Shown piece after piece: positions 41,855-50,201 of a stretch of 64,000 nt of DNA. Every line of letters begins with the position of its first letter. The first letter of the stretch is position 1. Source of the stretch: Thermoplasmata archaeon (GTDB lineage: Archaea > Thermoplasmatota > Thermoplasmata > Lutacidiplasmatales > UBA184); contig JAKASQ010000001.1 in NCBI GenBank assembly GCA_021828195.1, positions 419,202-483,201 of the forward strand, read 5' to 3'. The notes beneath the pieces are model-generated. The model did no database searches, had not been told where the DNA came from, and saw only the letters and a program-made list of their open reading frames with translations. Position numbers and translations under genes: made by a program.

Positions 41855-43307
41855 GAACTTTTCCGAGGGGCGCGACGAGTCGAAGATCCGGCGGATCGCG
41901 GACGCCGCCCGGATGGTCCCGGGGGTAGCGGTGCTCGATGTGGAGTGGAACGCGGATCACAACCGCTGCGTCATCACCCTGGTCGGGGAAGGCGAGGGCC
42001 TCGTGGACGCGGTGATGGGCATGATGGCGGTCGCCACCGCGCTGATCGATCTGACGCACCACACCGGAGAGCATCCCCGGATGGGCGCCACGGACGTGGT
42101 GCCGTTCGTGCCCCTCGGAGGGGCCACGGTCGAACAAGCCGTGCGCCTCGCGGAGCGTCTCGGCGATCGCGTCTGGAAGGAACTGGGGATTCCGGTCTAC
42201 TTCTACGGTTCGGCGGCCCGACGACCGGAGCGCGTGGATCTTCCCGCGGTCCGCAAGGGCGGGTTCGAGGGGATACGAGAGGAGATCGGCAAGAACCCGG
42301 ACCGTGCCCCGGACGTCGGGGAGCCCCGGGTCCACCCCACCGCCGGAGCCGTGGCGATCGGTGCTCGGCCGGTCCTGATCGCGTTCAATGCGTACCTCAC
42401 GACGCCCGACGTCGGCATCGCGAAGAAGATCGCCAAAGCCGTCCGCTCTCGGGACGGCGGCCTGGCGGAGGTCCGTGCGCTGGGATTCGAGATCAAGGAG
42501 CGCAACCGCGCGCAGGTCTCCATGAACCTCACGGACTATCGCAAGACCCCGATCCACCGGGCGCTCGAGCAGGTGCGGCGCGAGGCGGAACGTTTCGGTG
42601 TGGGCGTCGAGGAGTCGGAGATCGTCGGGGTGGTTCCCGAGGACGCTCTCCTCGACGCGGCGGAGTTCTATCTCCAATTGAACCGGTTCGATCGCTCCAC
42701 CATCCTCGAGCGGAAGGTCCGGGCGGTTTCCTCGGACGCGCCGGGTGCGGAATCCCTCGCGTCGTTCTCGGCCCGTCTCGCGGCGCGTACTGCGACCCCG
42801 GGAGGAGGAAGCGCCTCGGCGGCGGCCGGCGCGTTGGGCGCCGCGCTCGGGGAGATGGTCCTCTCCTATTCGATCCTCCCGGCGGCGCCAGATGCCGAGC
42901 TCGTGTCCGTCCGGCAGGAGTGCACCACGGCCCGGGCCGACTTCCTGCGCGGGATCGAGGAGGACGCGCGAGCGTACGACCTAGTCCGCGCGGCTCGCAG
43001 GTCCCTGAAGGAACGTCCCGGGGATCCCGCCTTGAAGGACGCCTACGTCGCAGCGGTACGAACGGCCGCCCGCGTTCCGCTGGAGACCGCTCGCCGCGCC
43101 CATGCGATCGCGCATCGCCTGCATGCGGTGCAACCCCACACCAAGGCCGCCCTGGCGAGCGACATCGTCACGGCGCTTGCGCTCCTGCGTGCCGCAACGG
43201 ACGGAGCGCTCGAGAACGTTGCGATCAACCTCGTCGACCTGAAGAGCGCCGGGGACGCCATCGGGCCGATCGAGACCGAGGTCGCCCGCTTGCGGCTCGC
43301 CGTGTAG
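41823..43307 (+). CDS. formimidoyltransferase-cyclodeaminase
   Basis: The protein has 494 residues from GTG 41823. The N-terminal formiminotransferase domain begins at once with FECVPNFSEGRD; HTGEHPRMGATDVVPFVPL and NLTDYRKTPIHRALEQV follow. The C-terminal cyclodeaminase domain starts near 315 (SLASFSARLAARTATPGGGSASAAAGALGAALGEMV). It moves the formimino group of histidine breakdown to tetrahydrofolate and deaminates it; an archaeal pterin as acceptor is possible. No ATG lies before the conserved motif: the only near start, GTG 41823, is inside the transposon's right hairpin, so expression now depends on element sequence. The alternative is an upstream in-frame start overlapping tnpB. Confidence 0.87.
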   Translation: MEDVTPFECVPNFSEGRDESKIRRIADAARMVPGVAVLDVEWNADHNRCVITLVGEGEGLVDAVMGMMAVATALIDLTHHTGEHPRMGATDVVPFVPLGGATVEQAVRLAERLGDRVWKELGIPVYFYGSAARRPERVDLPAVRKGGFEGIREEIGKNPDRAPDVGEPRVHPTAGAVAIGARPVLIAFNAYLTTPDVGIAKKIAKAVRSRDGGLAEVRALGFEIKERNRAQVSMNLTDYRKTPIHRALEQVRREAERFGVGVEESEIVGVVPEDALLDAAEFYLQLNRFDRSTILERKVRAVSSDAPGAESLASFSARLAARTATPGGGSASAAAGALGAALGEMVLSYSILPAAPDAELVSVRQECTTARADFLRGIEEDARAYDLVRAARRSLKERPGDPALKDAYVAAVRTAARVPLETARRAHAIAHRLHAVQPHTKAALASDIVTALALLRAATDGALENVAINLVDLKSAGDAIGPIETEVARLRLAV

Positions 43308-43315
43308 GGCCTCGG

Positions 43316-43993
43316 ATGACGTTCCCGCGGCCGCTCGTTTGGATCAACTGCGCCGCCTCCGTCGACGGACGTCTCGCCTTCGATCAGGGTGCGCGCGCGC
43401 GACTGTCCGATCCGGAGGACCTCGCCCGCGTACAGCGGCTCCGGGCGAAGTCGGACGGCATCGTGATCGGCATCGGGACCGCGCTCGCGGACGATCCGTC
43501 CCTGCGCGTCCACTGGGAGCTGTTGGACGGCGCGCCGGGAAGCCCTCCGGCACGCATCGTGCTCGACTCCGCCGGACGCCTTCCGGCGGCCTCCCGTCTC
43601 CTCGATGGAAGTCTCCCGACGATCATCGCGACGAGCGAGCGGTGCGCGCGACACTATCCGGCGCACGTCACGACGATCGTTGCGGGCGCCGAGCGCGTGG
43701 ACCTCGAGCGGCTCTATACCGAGCTCCACGCGCGGGGCCACCGTCGCCTCCTGATCGAGGGTGGGGCGCGAGTACTCGCGAGCGCGCTCAAGCCGGGCCT
43801 CTTCGATCGGTTCACGATCTACGTTGCGCCCTTGATCATCGGCGAGCACGAGGCTCCGCCGGTCGTATCGGGCCCGGCGGCGCGCCGGATGGAGGACGTG
43901 CTTCCGCTCGATCTCCTCGCGGTCGATCGTCTCGGGGCCGGCTACGTCGCCTCGTACGGCCCACCTCGCGCGGCCCCGTCGCTTCTACCATGA
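43316..43993 (+). CDS. 2,5-diamino-6-ribosylaminopyrimidinone 5'-phosphate reductase (RibD C-terminal type)
   Basis: The protein has 225 residues from ATG 43316, hidden in the C-terminal part of track ORF 41846..43993. It has a DHFR-like reductase fold: VWINCAASVDGRLAF, LRAKSDGIVIGIGTALADDPSLRV, PARIVLDSAGRLP, LLIEGGARVLASAL, FTIYVAPLIIG. The length and the absence of a deaminase domain match the archaeal stand-alone reductase acting early in riboflavin and F420 precursor synthesis. It follows the cyclodeaminase gene by 8 bp and is likely co-transcribed. Confidence 0.88.
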   Translation: MTFPRPLVWINCAASVDGRLAFDQGARARLSDPEDLARVQRLRAKSDGIVIGIGTALADDPSLRVHWELLDGAPGSPPARIVLDSAGRLPAASRLLDGSLPTIIATSERCARHYPAHVTTIVAGAERVDLERLYTELHARGHRRLLIEGGARVLASALKPGLFDRFTIYVAPLIIGEHEAPPVVSGPAARRMEDVLPLDLLAVDRLGAGYVASYGPPRAAPSLLP

Positions 43994-44015
43994 GGGAGGG
44001 CCCACCCGTCGCACG

Positions 44016-44023
44016 CCTTATCC
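44016..44023 (+). promoter_or_regulatory. TATA-like box of the FAH-family gene
   Basis: CCTTATCC is centred about 39 bases before ATG 44058, implying a leader of about 12 bases. Confidence 0.35.
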
Positions 44024-44057
44024 GCTATCGGGGTTCGACCCGCCCGAGGCCCCGCTC

Positions 44058-45062
44058 ATGAAGCTCGTGCACTTTTCGCTCGCCGACCAGTTCCACTTCG
44101 GGATGCTGACCGACTCGAACGAGTACCTCGATCTCGACACTGCATGCCGCGACTACTACGGTGTGAACCCGGTCAAGGGCGCCGACCCGAGCCGCTTCCG
44201 CGACATGCAGTCGTTCTTTGCGGGTGGTGCGGAGTCGGTCGAGATCACGAAGAAGATCATCGATTACATCGACCGCCGCCGCAAGGCCGGGTGGACCCCG
44301 CGAGCCGCGACCGGCGCCCGCTTCCTGTTCAAGCCGGAGGAGGGGGTGAAGCTCCTCGCCCCGGTCGTGCGCGGGGTGAAGATCTATTGTCTCGCGTCCA
44401 ACTCCAAGAGCCACGTCGCCGAGCAAGGGAAGCCGCTCCCGACCCGACCGTACGTGTTCACCCGCTTCTTCAACAGCCTGGTCGGCCCCAGCGAGCCGCT
44501 CGTCCTGAACCCGGCCGGGACGTTTCCCGACGTCGAGCTCGAGCTCGCCCTCGTGATCGGTCAGCGCGGCAAGCACATCTCGGCGTCCGAGGCGATGAAC
44601 TACGTGGCGGGCTACACGATCGTGCTCGACATGGGCTACCGCGACCTGCAGTACCCGAGCGAGGGCATCGTCGACTGGGTGATGGGTAAAGGGTTCGATG
44701 CGACGATGGCCGTCGGTCCCTGGATCGTCCCGAAGGAAGAGATGGGGGACCCGTACCCGCTCGCCATGGAGCTGAAGGTCGGCGGCGTCGTACGGCAGGG
44801 CGGCGACACCAACGACTACATCTTCCGCATTCCCGAGATTATCGCGCACCTCTCCCGCGGCATCACCCTCGAGCCGGGGGATCTCATCTCCCTCGGCACA
44901 CTCGCGGGAAGCCCGGGCTTCGAATTCGGCAAGGAGAGCCGACGCCTCCAGGCCGGAGATCAGGTCGAGGCCGCGATCGAGCGTATCGGCCGGCTCGTCA
45001 TCCCGGTGAAGGCGGAAGCTCTGCCTCCCCCCGCAACACCAGGAACAACGCCGTCGGCGTGA
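44058..45062 (+). CDS. fumarylacetoacetate hydrolase family protein
   Basis: The protein has 334 residues. The C-terminal FAH fold shows KIYCLASNSKSHVAE, RPYVFTRFFNSLVGPSEPLVL, FPDVELELALVIG with the metal-binding Glu pair, YTIVLDMGYRDLQ, KGFDATMAVGPWIV, and LEPGDLISLGTLAG. Family members hydrolyse C-C bonds or isomerise/decarboxylate 2-oxo acids in aromatic-compound and sugar-acid breakdown; substrate not readable from sequence. It overlaps priS convergently by 65 bp at the 3' end. Confidence 0.85.
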   Translation: MKLVHFSLADQFHFGMLTDSNEYLDLDTACRDYYGVNPVKGADPSRFRDMQSFFAGGAESVEITKKIIDYIDRRRKAGWTPRAATGARFLFKPEEGVKLLAPVVRGVKIYCLASNSKSHVAEQGKPLPTRPYVFTRFFNSLVGPSEPLVLNPAGTFPDVELELALVIGQRGKHISASEAMNYVAGYTIVLDMGYRDLQYPSEGIVDWVMGKGFDATMAVGPWIVPKEEMGDPYPLAMELKVGGVVRQGGDTNDYIFRIPEIIAHLSRGITLEPGDLISLGTLAGSPGFEFGKESRRLQAGDQVEAAIERIGRLVIPVKAEALPPPATPGTTPSA

Positions 45063-46257
45063 GGAGCTCCTCGGACGCGCCGGGCGTGCCGCGCACGCCC
45101 TCGGGGAACGGGTACTCGACGGCCGTCGTGAACGTCACGCGCTGGCGGTCCTCGCCCGTCGAGCGCGGGGGCGCGTCACGGAACGGATCGAACGTGTCGA
45201 GCGCCTCACGGGTCAGCGGCAGAACACGGAATCCCGTGCCACCGTGCAGCGATCGCGGTAGGCGGATGAGCCGATGGATGTCCGTCGTGACGGGAGCATC
45301 GGTCTCGCCCTCGACCCGGATCGCCGCCCGAGCGAGCACGGCGTCCCAGAACTCCTTCGGAAGATCCTTGTCGAAGACATCGAGGCTGAGGCTCGTCCGG
45401 ACCCTACGACTTCCGCCCTCCTCGACGAACATCCGTGCGAGTCGCTTCGCGCGCGCCGGGCCCATCCCGAGAGCCGTGATCTCCTTCGCGGTCTCGTCGA
45501 CCCCGATCGCTTCCCAGTGCGCGAGCAGGTCGAGGACCGCGCGCGTCGTCCGGCCCTTCCAACCCGGAGCGTCCGCGGGCGCGAGCTGGCGGACCTTGCC
45601 CGGAAGGTGGCCCGGTGCCCCCGTGTCATCGGGGGACGCGTCGGATGGGGTCCACGAGCTTGGGCCCCCCGCGGACCTTGCCGTGACCGCGTCGCGAGGA
45701 TCGAACCCGGAACCCACGAGGTAATCGACGAGTTCGCGCCGCTCCGGGCTCGTGAGACCGAGGAACGCTTCGTTGCGGACGTGGACATGGTACCCACGAC
45801 CGCCGGAGAAGACGAGCGTCGTGTCCGCCGGGTCGATACCGAAGTCCCCGAACAGGAAGTCGTCGACGAGTTCGTGCAGTTTCACCTTGACCCGCGCGAG
45901 CTGGCCGGCGTAGTCGAGGTTCTCGGCTCCCCGGAGATGATCCGAATCCAGGTCGAAGATCAGGTCCGCTCCGAGCCACTCCTTCGCCGCCATGGTCGGC
46001 TCGGAAGGCTTGCGGTAGTACGCCGTGGAGTAGTAGACGTGGCGCGGGACCTCGCGGGGGAGCCACGCCCGAAACTCCTCCACCGTCCGGAAGGCCTCGT
46101 GCCGGCGCATGAGGGTCTCGGTCGAGAATGGGAAGGCCGCGAACTCGCGGCGCGCGAACCGGTACGGCGGCTCGACCGTCGTCTCGGCGTAGTACCGGGC
46201 GAACTGCCGCCGAGCCCACGCGAGCGTAGGTCCGCCGAGCGCGACCGTCTTCGCCAC
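44998..46257 (-). CDS. priS: DNA primase small (catalytic) subunit
   Basis: The protein has 419 residues and makes RNA/DNA primers with PriL. The archaeo-eukaryotic primase fold has EFAAFPF, RHVYYSTAYYRKP, the catalytic DLDSDH (IFDLDSDHL, about 103-108), SGGRGYHVHV and, late, TTDIHRLIRLPRSLHGGTGFRV. A loop of about 45 residues (SSWTPSDASPDDTGAPGHLPGK region) is Pro/Asp-rich and probably lineage-specific. It starts 3 bp after the pno1 stop, third gene of the rio1-pno1-priS operon. Confidence 0.93.
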   Translation of the reverse strand: MAKTVALGGPTLAWARRQFARYYAETTVEPPYRFARREFAAFPFSTETLMRRHEAFRTVEEFRAWLPREVPRHVYYSTAYYRKPSEPTMAAKEWLGADLIFDLDSDHLRGAENLDYAGQLARVKVKLHELVDDFLFGDFGIDPADTTLVFSGGRGYHVHVRNEAFLGLTSPERRELVDYLVGSGFDPRDAVTARSAGGPSSWTPSDASPDDTGAPGHLPGKVRQLAPADAPGWKGRTTRAVLDLLAHWEAIGVDETAKEITALGMGPARAKRLARMFVEEGGSRRVRTSLSLDVFDKDLPKEFWDAVLARAAIRVEGETDAPVTTDIHRLIRLPRSLHGGTGFRVLPLTREALDTFDPFRDAPPRSTGEDRQRVTFTTAVEYPFPEGVRGTPGASEELLTPTALFLVLRGEAELPPSPG

Positions 46258-46260
46258 GAC

Positions 46261-46830
46261 TCACCCCGCGAGCTCGTCATCGTCCAGCGGGTCGAGCGCT
46301 TCCGCGGCCACGTCGTTGCGTCGCAGGCGAGCGAGGAGGTGGAAGACGGTGGAGTGCTCGCTGCCGCGCAGGAGCAACTCGACCGCGCGCGTCGCGCGCT
46401 CCATCTGAGCTTCCTCGCCGATGAGGGAGACGGTCGCTCCGTAGACGCTCACCGAGCAGCCCGAGAGCTCCTCGATCCGGGCGCGCGCGCGGCCGTCCGT
46501 GCCGATCAGGCGCGAGCGGATGCGACGGAGCGCCCCCTTCGCACGCTTCCCGGTCTCGAACTTGATGTCCAGGATGGTGAGGACCGTCCCTTCTTTGGTG
46601 AGGCGGAGCGCGCGCGGAGGAGAGAATCCCCGTCCGATCGCCAGCACCACGTCCCGTCCCATCATCGCGTGCTCGGGCTCGGTGTCGGCGGAGGTGATCC
46701 GGACCTGCCCCTCCTCCTCGATCGTGATGCTCGCCCCGGTCCGACGGGCGATCTCGCGCTTGGTCTGGCCCCCGGGGCCGATAAGGACCCCGATCCGGTC
46801 GTCGGGAATGCGGGCGTAGAGCGTCGGCAT
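46261..46830 (-). CDS. Pno1/Dim2-like KH-domain protein
   Basis: The protein has 189 residues from ATG 46830 (MPTLYARIPDDRIGVLIGPGGQTKREIARRTG); the track start at 46902 lies inside rio1. It has two KH domains: the first with GxxG-type GPGG (about 18-21), the second with RIRSRLIGTDGRARARIEELSGCSVSVYG. In archaea the homologue of eukaryotic Pno1/Dim2 is a small-subunit assembly factor binding near the 16S 3' end. It begins one base after the rio1 stop, which fits joint function in 30S maturation. Confidence 0.9.
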   Translation of the reverse strand: MPTLYARIPDDRIGVLIGPGGQTKREIARRTGASITIEEEGQVRITSADTEPEHAMMGRDVVLAIGRGFSPPRALRLTKEGTVLTILDIKFETGKRAKGALRRIRSRLIGTDGRARARIEELSGCSVSVYGATVSLIGEEAQMERATRAVELLLRGSEHSTVFHLLARLRRNDVAAEALDPLDDDELAG

Positions 46831-46831
46831 G

Positions 46832-47611
46832 TTACGAGCGTTTCCCCACGTGGTCGGCCCCGATCGCGCGGAGGAACTCCTCCTTCGTGACCTGGAAATC
46901 AAGCCCCTGGAAGAACTTCACGAAGTGGGCGATGTCGCGATCAAGGAGGCGGCGCGCCTCGGGATGGTCCGCCGGGATGGCCTGGGCCACATCGATGAGG
47001 ACGCACTTGCCCTCCCAGTAGAGGACGTTCCACGGGGAGAGGTCGCCGTGCACCAGCCGCCCGGGCCGGATCATCAGGCTGAGCTGAGCCACCAGGTCCT
47101 CGTACAGGGCCGCGGGATCGTCGATCGTGGCGTCCCGCAATCGAGGGGCCGCGCCTCCGTCGGTCCCGATGAACTCCATCACGAGCACGTTGCGAAAGTG
47201 GACGTACGGCTTGGGCACCCGCACCCCCGCGGCGGTGAGCTGGCCGAGGATGGTATGCTCCCGACGGGTCCAGGCGCTGATCAATCCAGCAAAGTTCCCG
47301 ACGCTGGTCTCCCGCCCGAGCTGTTCGAGGGTGTAGGGAGGCAGGTGCCGGAACGTCGTGTTGCCGATGCGGTAAACCTTCACGGCGCGGTATTCACTAC
47401 CCTTCGTCGCCCGGAAGATGCCGCCCTCCTTGCCCGTGGAGATCGGGTAGTCCACAGTGTCGAACGCTCCGCGGTGCATGAGCCGGGAGACCGCAAGGAG
47501 CGTGGCGTGGTCGAAGAACTCGTCCAAGACCTTGCGGGCCTGCGACTCCTTGCGCCGGCCTTCGAAACGCTCTTTGCGGCGAGGGAAGGCCATCTCCTCA
47601 GGGTTGCTCAT
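46832..47611 (-). CDS. rio1: Rio1-type serine/threonine protein kinase
   Basis: The protein has 259 residues from ATG 47611 (MSNPEEMAFPRRKERFEGRRK). It is an atypical RIO kinase: the Rio1 signature STGKEGGIFRA forms the ATP-binding loop, Lys lies in YRAVKVYRIG, the catalytic loop is VHGDLSPWNVLYW and the metal-binding Asp is in LIDVAQAI. It acts in late 30S subunit maturation. Operon head with pno1 and priS. A weak CTATCAGG box lies about 30 bases upstream. Confidence 0.94.
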   Translation of the reverse strand: MSNPEEMAFPRRKERFEGRRKESQARKVLDEFFDHATLLAVSRLMHRGAFDTVDYPISTGKEGGIFRATKGSEYRAVKVYRIGNTTFRHLPPYTLEQLGRETSVGNFAGLISAWTRREHTILGQLTAAGVRVPKPYVHFRNVLVMEFIGTDGGAAPRLRDATIDDPAALYEDLVAQLSLMIRPGRLVHGDLSPWNVLYWEGKCVLIDVAQAIPADHPEARRLLDRDIAHFVKFFQGLDFQVTKEEFLRAIGADHVGKRS

Positions 47612-47718
47612 GGTGCGCGGCCGCCACCGCGCGAGGCCTGATAGGTTGTCGGGAGTTCCTGGAGGGTGCCTCCGGCGAGCCGCTCGCCCCCCAGTAGGTG
47701 GCTCCGCCGTAACCACCG

Positions 47719-47726
47719 CTATATCA
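47719..47726 (+). promoter_or_regulatory. TATA-like box of the HExxH protein gene
   Basis: CTATATCA is centred 29 bases before ATG 47751, which supports that start over ATG 47730. Confidence 0.5.
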
Positions 47727-47750
47727 GGGATGGGCGACGTTGTCCACGAG

Positions 47751-48329
47751 ATGTCGATCCTGCCCCTCGCCCCGGGGGCACCCCGGGTCGGGTCACCGGC
47801 CGTGGGCCCCGAACCGTCGGCATTCTCGCACGAGCCCCGGCCGTTCACCCTCGCCGTCACGCTCGACCGCCCCGCCGACTTCGACGCCGTCTTCCGGGTC
47901 GTGCGGGGAGCCGTCCACTACGTGCTCGGGCAGGAGCGCCCGGGCCTCGGCCTCGCGCTATCGAACCTCCCGCCCGCGGTCGGCGCGTACTGGCAGGTCG
48001 CCGGGAACGTGATCGTGGTGAACGAGGGGCTCGTTCGGGCGATGCGGGAGCGCGCGACCTCGACTCGGGAGTTCAACTCCTTCGTCTACGTGATCCTCGC
48101 CCACGAATACCTGCACTCGATCGGCTACATCGACGAACGCTCGGTCCGGCAGGTGACGGCGCGGGTGACGCGCACCGCCTTCGGACCGGATCACTCGGCC
48201 ACCCACATGGCGGAAGGGGACCTCTGGCAAATGTACCCCTTCCTTTCGTACGCCGCCGGAGGGGACGGGAGCCGGATCCGCATCGTTCCCCGCTTCGATC
48301 TCGCGAGCACCCAGACCTACATCCGCTAG
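47751..48329 (+). CDS. zincin-like HExxH protein of unknown family
   Basis: The protein has 192 residues from ATG 47751 (MSILPLAPGAPRV). The core has VNEGLVRAMRE, FNSFVYVILAHEYLHSIGYIDER with a clear HEYLH zinc-peptidase motif (H-E-x-x-H near residues 116-120), then a possible third ligand in GPDHSATHMAEGDLW. No signal peptide or membrane helix. Minimal zincin domains of this kind are often annotated as putative metallopeptidases; I do not recognise a named family and the substrate is unknown. It is divergent from rio1. Confidence 0.75.
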   Translation: MSILPLAPGAPRVGSPAVGPEPSAFSHEPRPFTLAVTLDRPADFDAVFRVVRGAVHYVLGQERPGLGLALSNLPPAVGAYWQVAGNVIVVNEGLVRAMRERATSTREFNSFVYVILAHEYLHSIGYIDERSVRQVTARVTRTAFGPDHSATHMAEGDLWQMYPFLSYAAGGDGSRIRIVPRFDLASTQTYIR

Positions 48330-48368
48330 CGACGCGGGGCGTGCCGGGGCCCGGGACCGTCGGTCAAT

Positions 48369-48376
48369 CCTTATGG
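48369..48376 (+). promoter_or_regulatory. TATA-like box of the nfeD-SPFH pair
   Basis: CCTTATGG is centred about 39 bases before GTG 48411, implying a leader of about 12 bases. Confidence 0.35.
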
Positions 48377-48410
48377 GCAGCCGACGGTTCGATGTCGCGG
48401 AGCCGCATCC

Positions 48411-48890
48411 GTGGTGGGCGACACGATAGGGATCATCCTCCTGGTCGCGGGGATCATCCTGCTCGCGGCGGAACTGATCCACCCCGGAGCGCTGCTGCTG
48501 ATCCCGGCATCGGTCCTCTTGATGGCGGGGTTCCTGTGGATCTTCCTTCCGAACGCCCTTCTCGACAGCGACTTCGGCATCATCCTGATCATCGTGGCGG
48601 CCGTCGCGGGGGCCCTGCTCGAGATACCCTATTACAGGTGGGTGGCGCCCGTTCATGCTCCCATGTCGACCACGGTCGGAACATTGGTCGGTCAGGAAGG
48701 CGTGATCATCGCCCCGGTGCTCCCGGACACTCTCCGCGGCAAGGTCCGCATCGGTTCGGAGGTCTGGTCCGCCCGTGCCGACGTGGCCATCGCTCCGGGG
48801 ACTCACGTCCGGGTGGTCGGAGGCTCGGGCGTATCGGTGTCGGTGGAAGTCATCGCGTCGGGCTCGGAACCGCCGGGAGTACCCCCATGA
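48411..48890 (+). CDS. NfeD-like membrane protein (short form)
   Basis: The protein has 159 residues from GTG 48411. Three transmembrane helices (IGIILLVAGIILLAAELIHPGALLLIPASVLLMAGFLWIFLP and FGIILIIVAAVAGALLEI) are followed by an OB-fold domain (GTLVGQEGVIIAPVLPDTLRGKVRIGSEVWSARA...GTHVRVVGGSGVSVSVEVI). There is no ClpP-like protease domain, so this is the short NfeD1b type. It is followed after 64 bp by the SPFH gene; NfeD and stomatin-type proteins are classic operon partners organising membrane microdomains. Confidence 0.88.
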   Translation: MVGDTIGIILLVAGIILLAAELIHPGALLLIPASVLLMAGFLWIFLPNALLDSDFGIILIIVAAVAGALLEIPYYRWVAPVHAPMSTTVGTLVGQEGVIIAPVLPDTLRGKVRIGSEVWSARADVAIAPGTHVRVVGGSGVSVSVEVIASGSEPPGVPP

Positions 48891-48954
48891 CCGGTATCGA
48901 AACCGTTAGCTTCGCCCGTTCGCTGCGCCGATGGCGCATGGAGGGTTGATTTCG

Positions 48955-50136
48955 ATGGACTACACGGGCCTGATCGCCGGGGTCGTCATCGCGCTGTTCG
49001 CACTCCTCGTCCTTCTGGCCCGGATGATCTACACGATCCAGCCGTACCAGCAAGGGATCGTCACGCTGCTCGGATCCTACAAGCGCATTATCAACCCCGG
49101 GTTCAACATCGTGAGCCCGCTCGCCACCGTTCTCAAGATCGACCTGCGAACGCAGGTCCTCGAGGTCCCCCGTCAGGAAGTGATCACCAAGGACAACTCG
49201 CCCACGAATGTCGACGCGATCATCTACATCAAGGTCGTCGACTCGCCGAAGGCGATCTTCCAGGTACAGAACTACCACCTTGCTACCGTCGCGCTCGCGC
49301 AGACCACGCTCCGGTCCGTGATCGGCGACATGGAACTCGATGAAATCCTGTACAACCGCGAGCGGATCAACACCCGGCTTCGCGACATCCTCGACGAGGC
49401 GACGGACCGCTGGGGCGTCCGGGTCGAGGCGGTCGAGATCAAGGAAGTCGATCCGGTCGGCCCCGTCAAGACGGCGATGGAGGAACAGACCTCCGCCGAA
49501 CGCCAGCGACGCGCGGCCGTTCTGCGCGCGGACGGAGAGAAGCGCTCGGCGATCCTGGTCTCCGAGGGTCAGAAGCGCTCCCGCATCCTGCAAGCGGAAG
49601 GCGTGCGGCAGTCCGCCATCCTCGAGGCCGAGGGCCAGCGGGTGGCTACGATCCTTCAGGCGCAGGGAGAGGCCCAACGCTTGCGCATCCTCGCTCTCGG
49701 TGCGACCGCGCTCGATGCGAAGGCCCTCACGGTGCTCTCGCTCGACACCGTACAGCGGGTGGGCGATGGCCAGGCCACCAAGATCCTCTTCCCCTTCGAG
49801 TTCACGCGCCTGATGGAGGGCGCCTCGGAGTACCTCGGCGCCGGGCGGCAAACGCCCGACCGCCCGCTCAACTCGATGGAGGACCTCGAGAAGCACATCG
49901 GAACGATGGACAGTATCCTCGGGCCGATCCCGCGTCAGGAAGAGCTCCTGACCGAGATCCAATCGATCGAGGACGAGATCAAGGCGGAGTCGGCCGAGTC
50001 GACCCGGATGGTGGCTCCCTTCGGCCACAGCGCGAAGACCCCGACGCCGGATCTGCCGGGCGCCGACGACATCGCACCGGCACCGCCCCCGACCCCTCCC
50101 AAGAAGGCTTCCCCGACGTCGACCGAGCGACCGTAG
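48955..50136 (+). CDS. SPFH/stomatin-like membrane protein
   Basis: The protein has 393 residues from ATG 48955, chosen because GGAGGG lies 10 bases before it (the track start is 48931). It has an N-terminal helix (GLIAGVVIALFALLVLLARMIYTI), an SPFH core (QQGIVTLLGSYKRIINPGFNIVSPLATVLKIDLR...VDAIIYIKVVDSPKAIFQVQNY), then a long coiled coil rich in A/E/R/Q (EEQTSAERQRRAAVLRADGEKR...), a conserved TKILFPFEF stretch and an acidic, Pro-rich tail. It forms oligomers on the cytosolic membrane face. Partner of the NfeD protein. Confidence 0.92.
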   Translation: MDYTGLIAGVVIALFALLVLLARMIYTIQPYQQGIVTLLGSYKRIINPGFNIVSPLATVLKIDLRTQVLEVPRQEVITKDNSPTNVDAIIYIKVVDSPKAIFQVQNYHLATVALAQTTLRSVIGDMELDEILYNRERINTRLRDILDEATDRWGVRVEAVEIKEVDPVGPVKTAMEEQTSAERQRRAAVLRADGEKRSAILVSEGQKRSRILQAEGVRQSAILEAEGQRVATILQAQGEAQRLRILALGATALDAKALTVLSLDTVQRVGDGQATKILFPFEFTRLMEGASEYLGAGRQTPDRPLNSMEDLEKHIGTMDSILGPIPRQEELLTEIQSIEDEIKAESAESTRMVAPFGHSAKTPTPDLPGADDIAPAPPPTPPKKASPTSTERP

Positions 50137-50164
50137 GACGTTCGGCCCGTCGTTCCCGATGGGC

Positions 50165-50171
50165 CTATATG
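50165..50171 (+). promoter_or_regulatory. TATA-like box of the enoyl-CoA hydratase gene
   Basis: CTATATG lies 34 bases before ATG 50202, implying a short leader. Confidence 0.4.
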
Positions 50172-50201
50172 GGCCGGAGCCCCGAAGGGACCGGGACGAG
50201 T

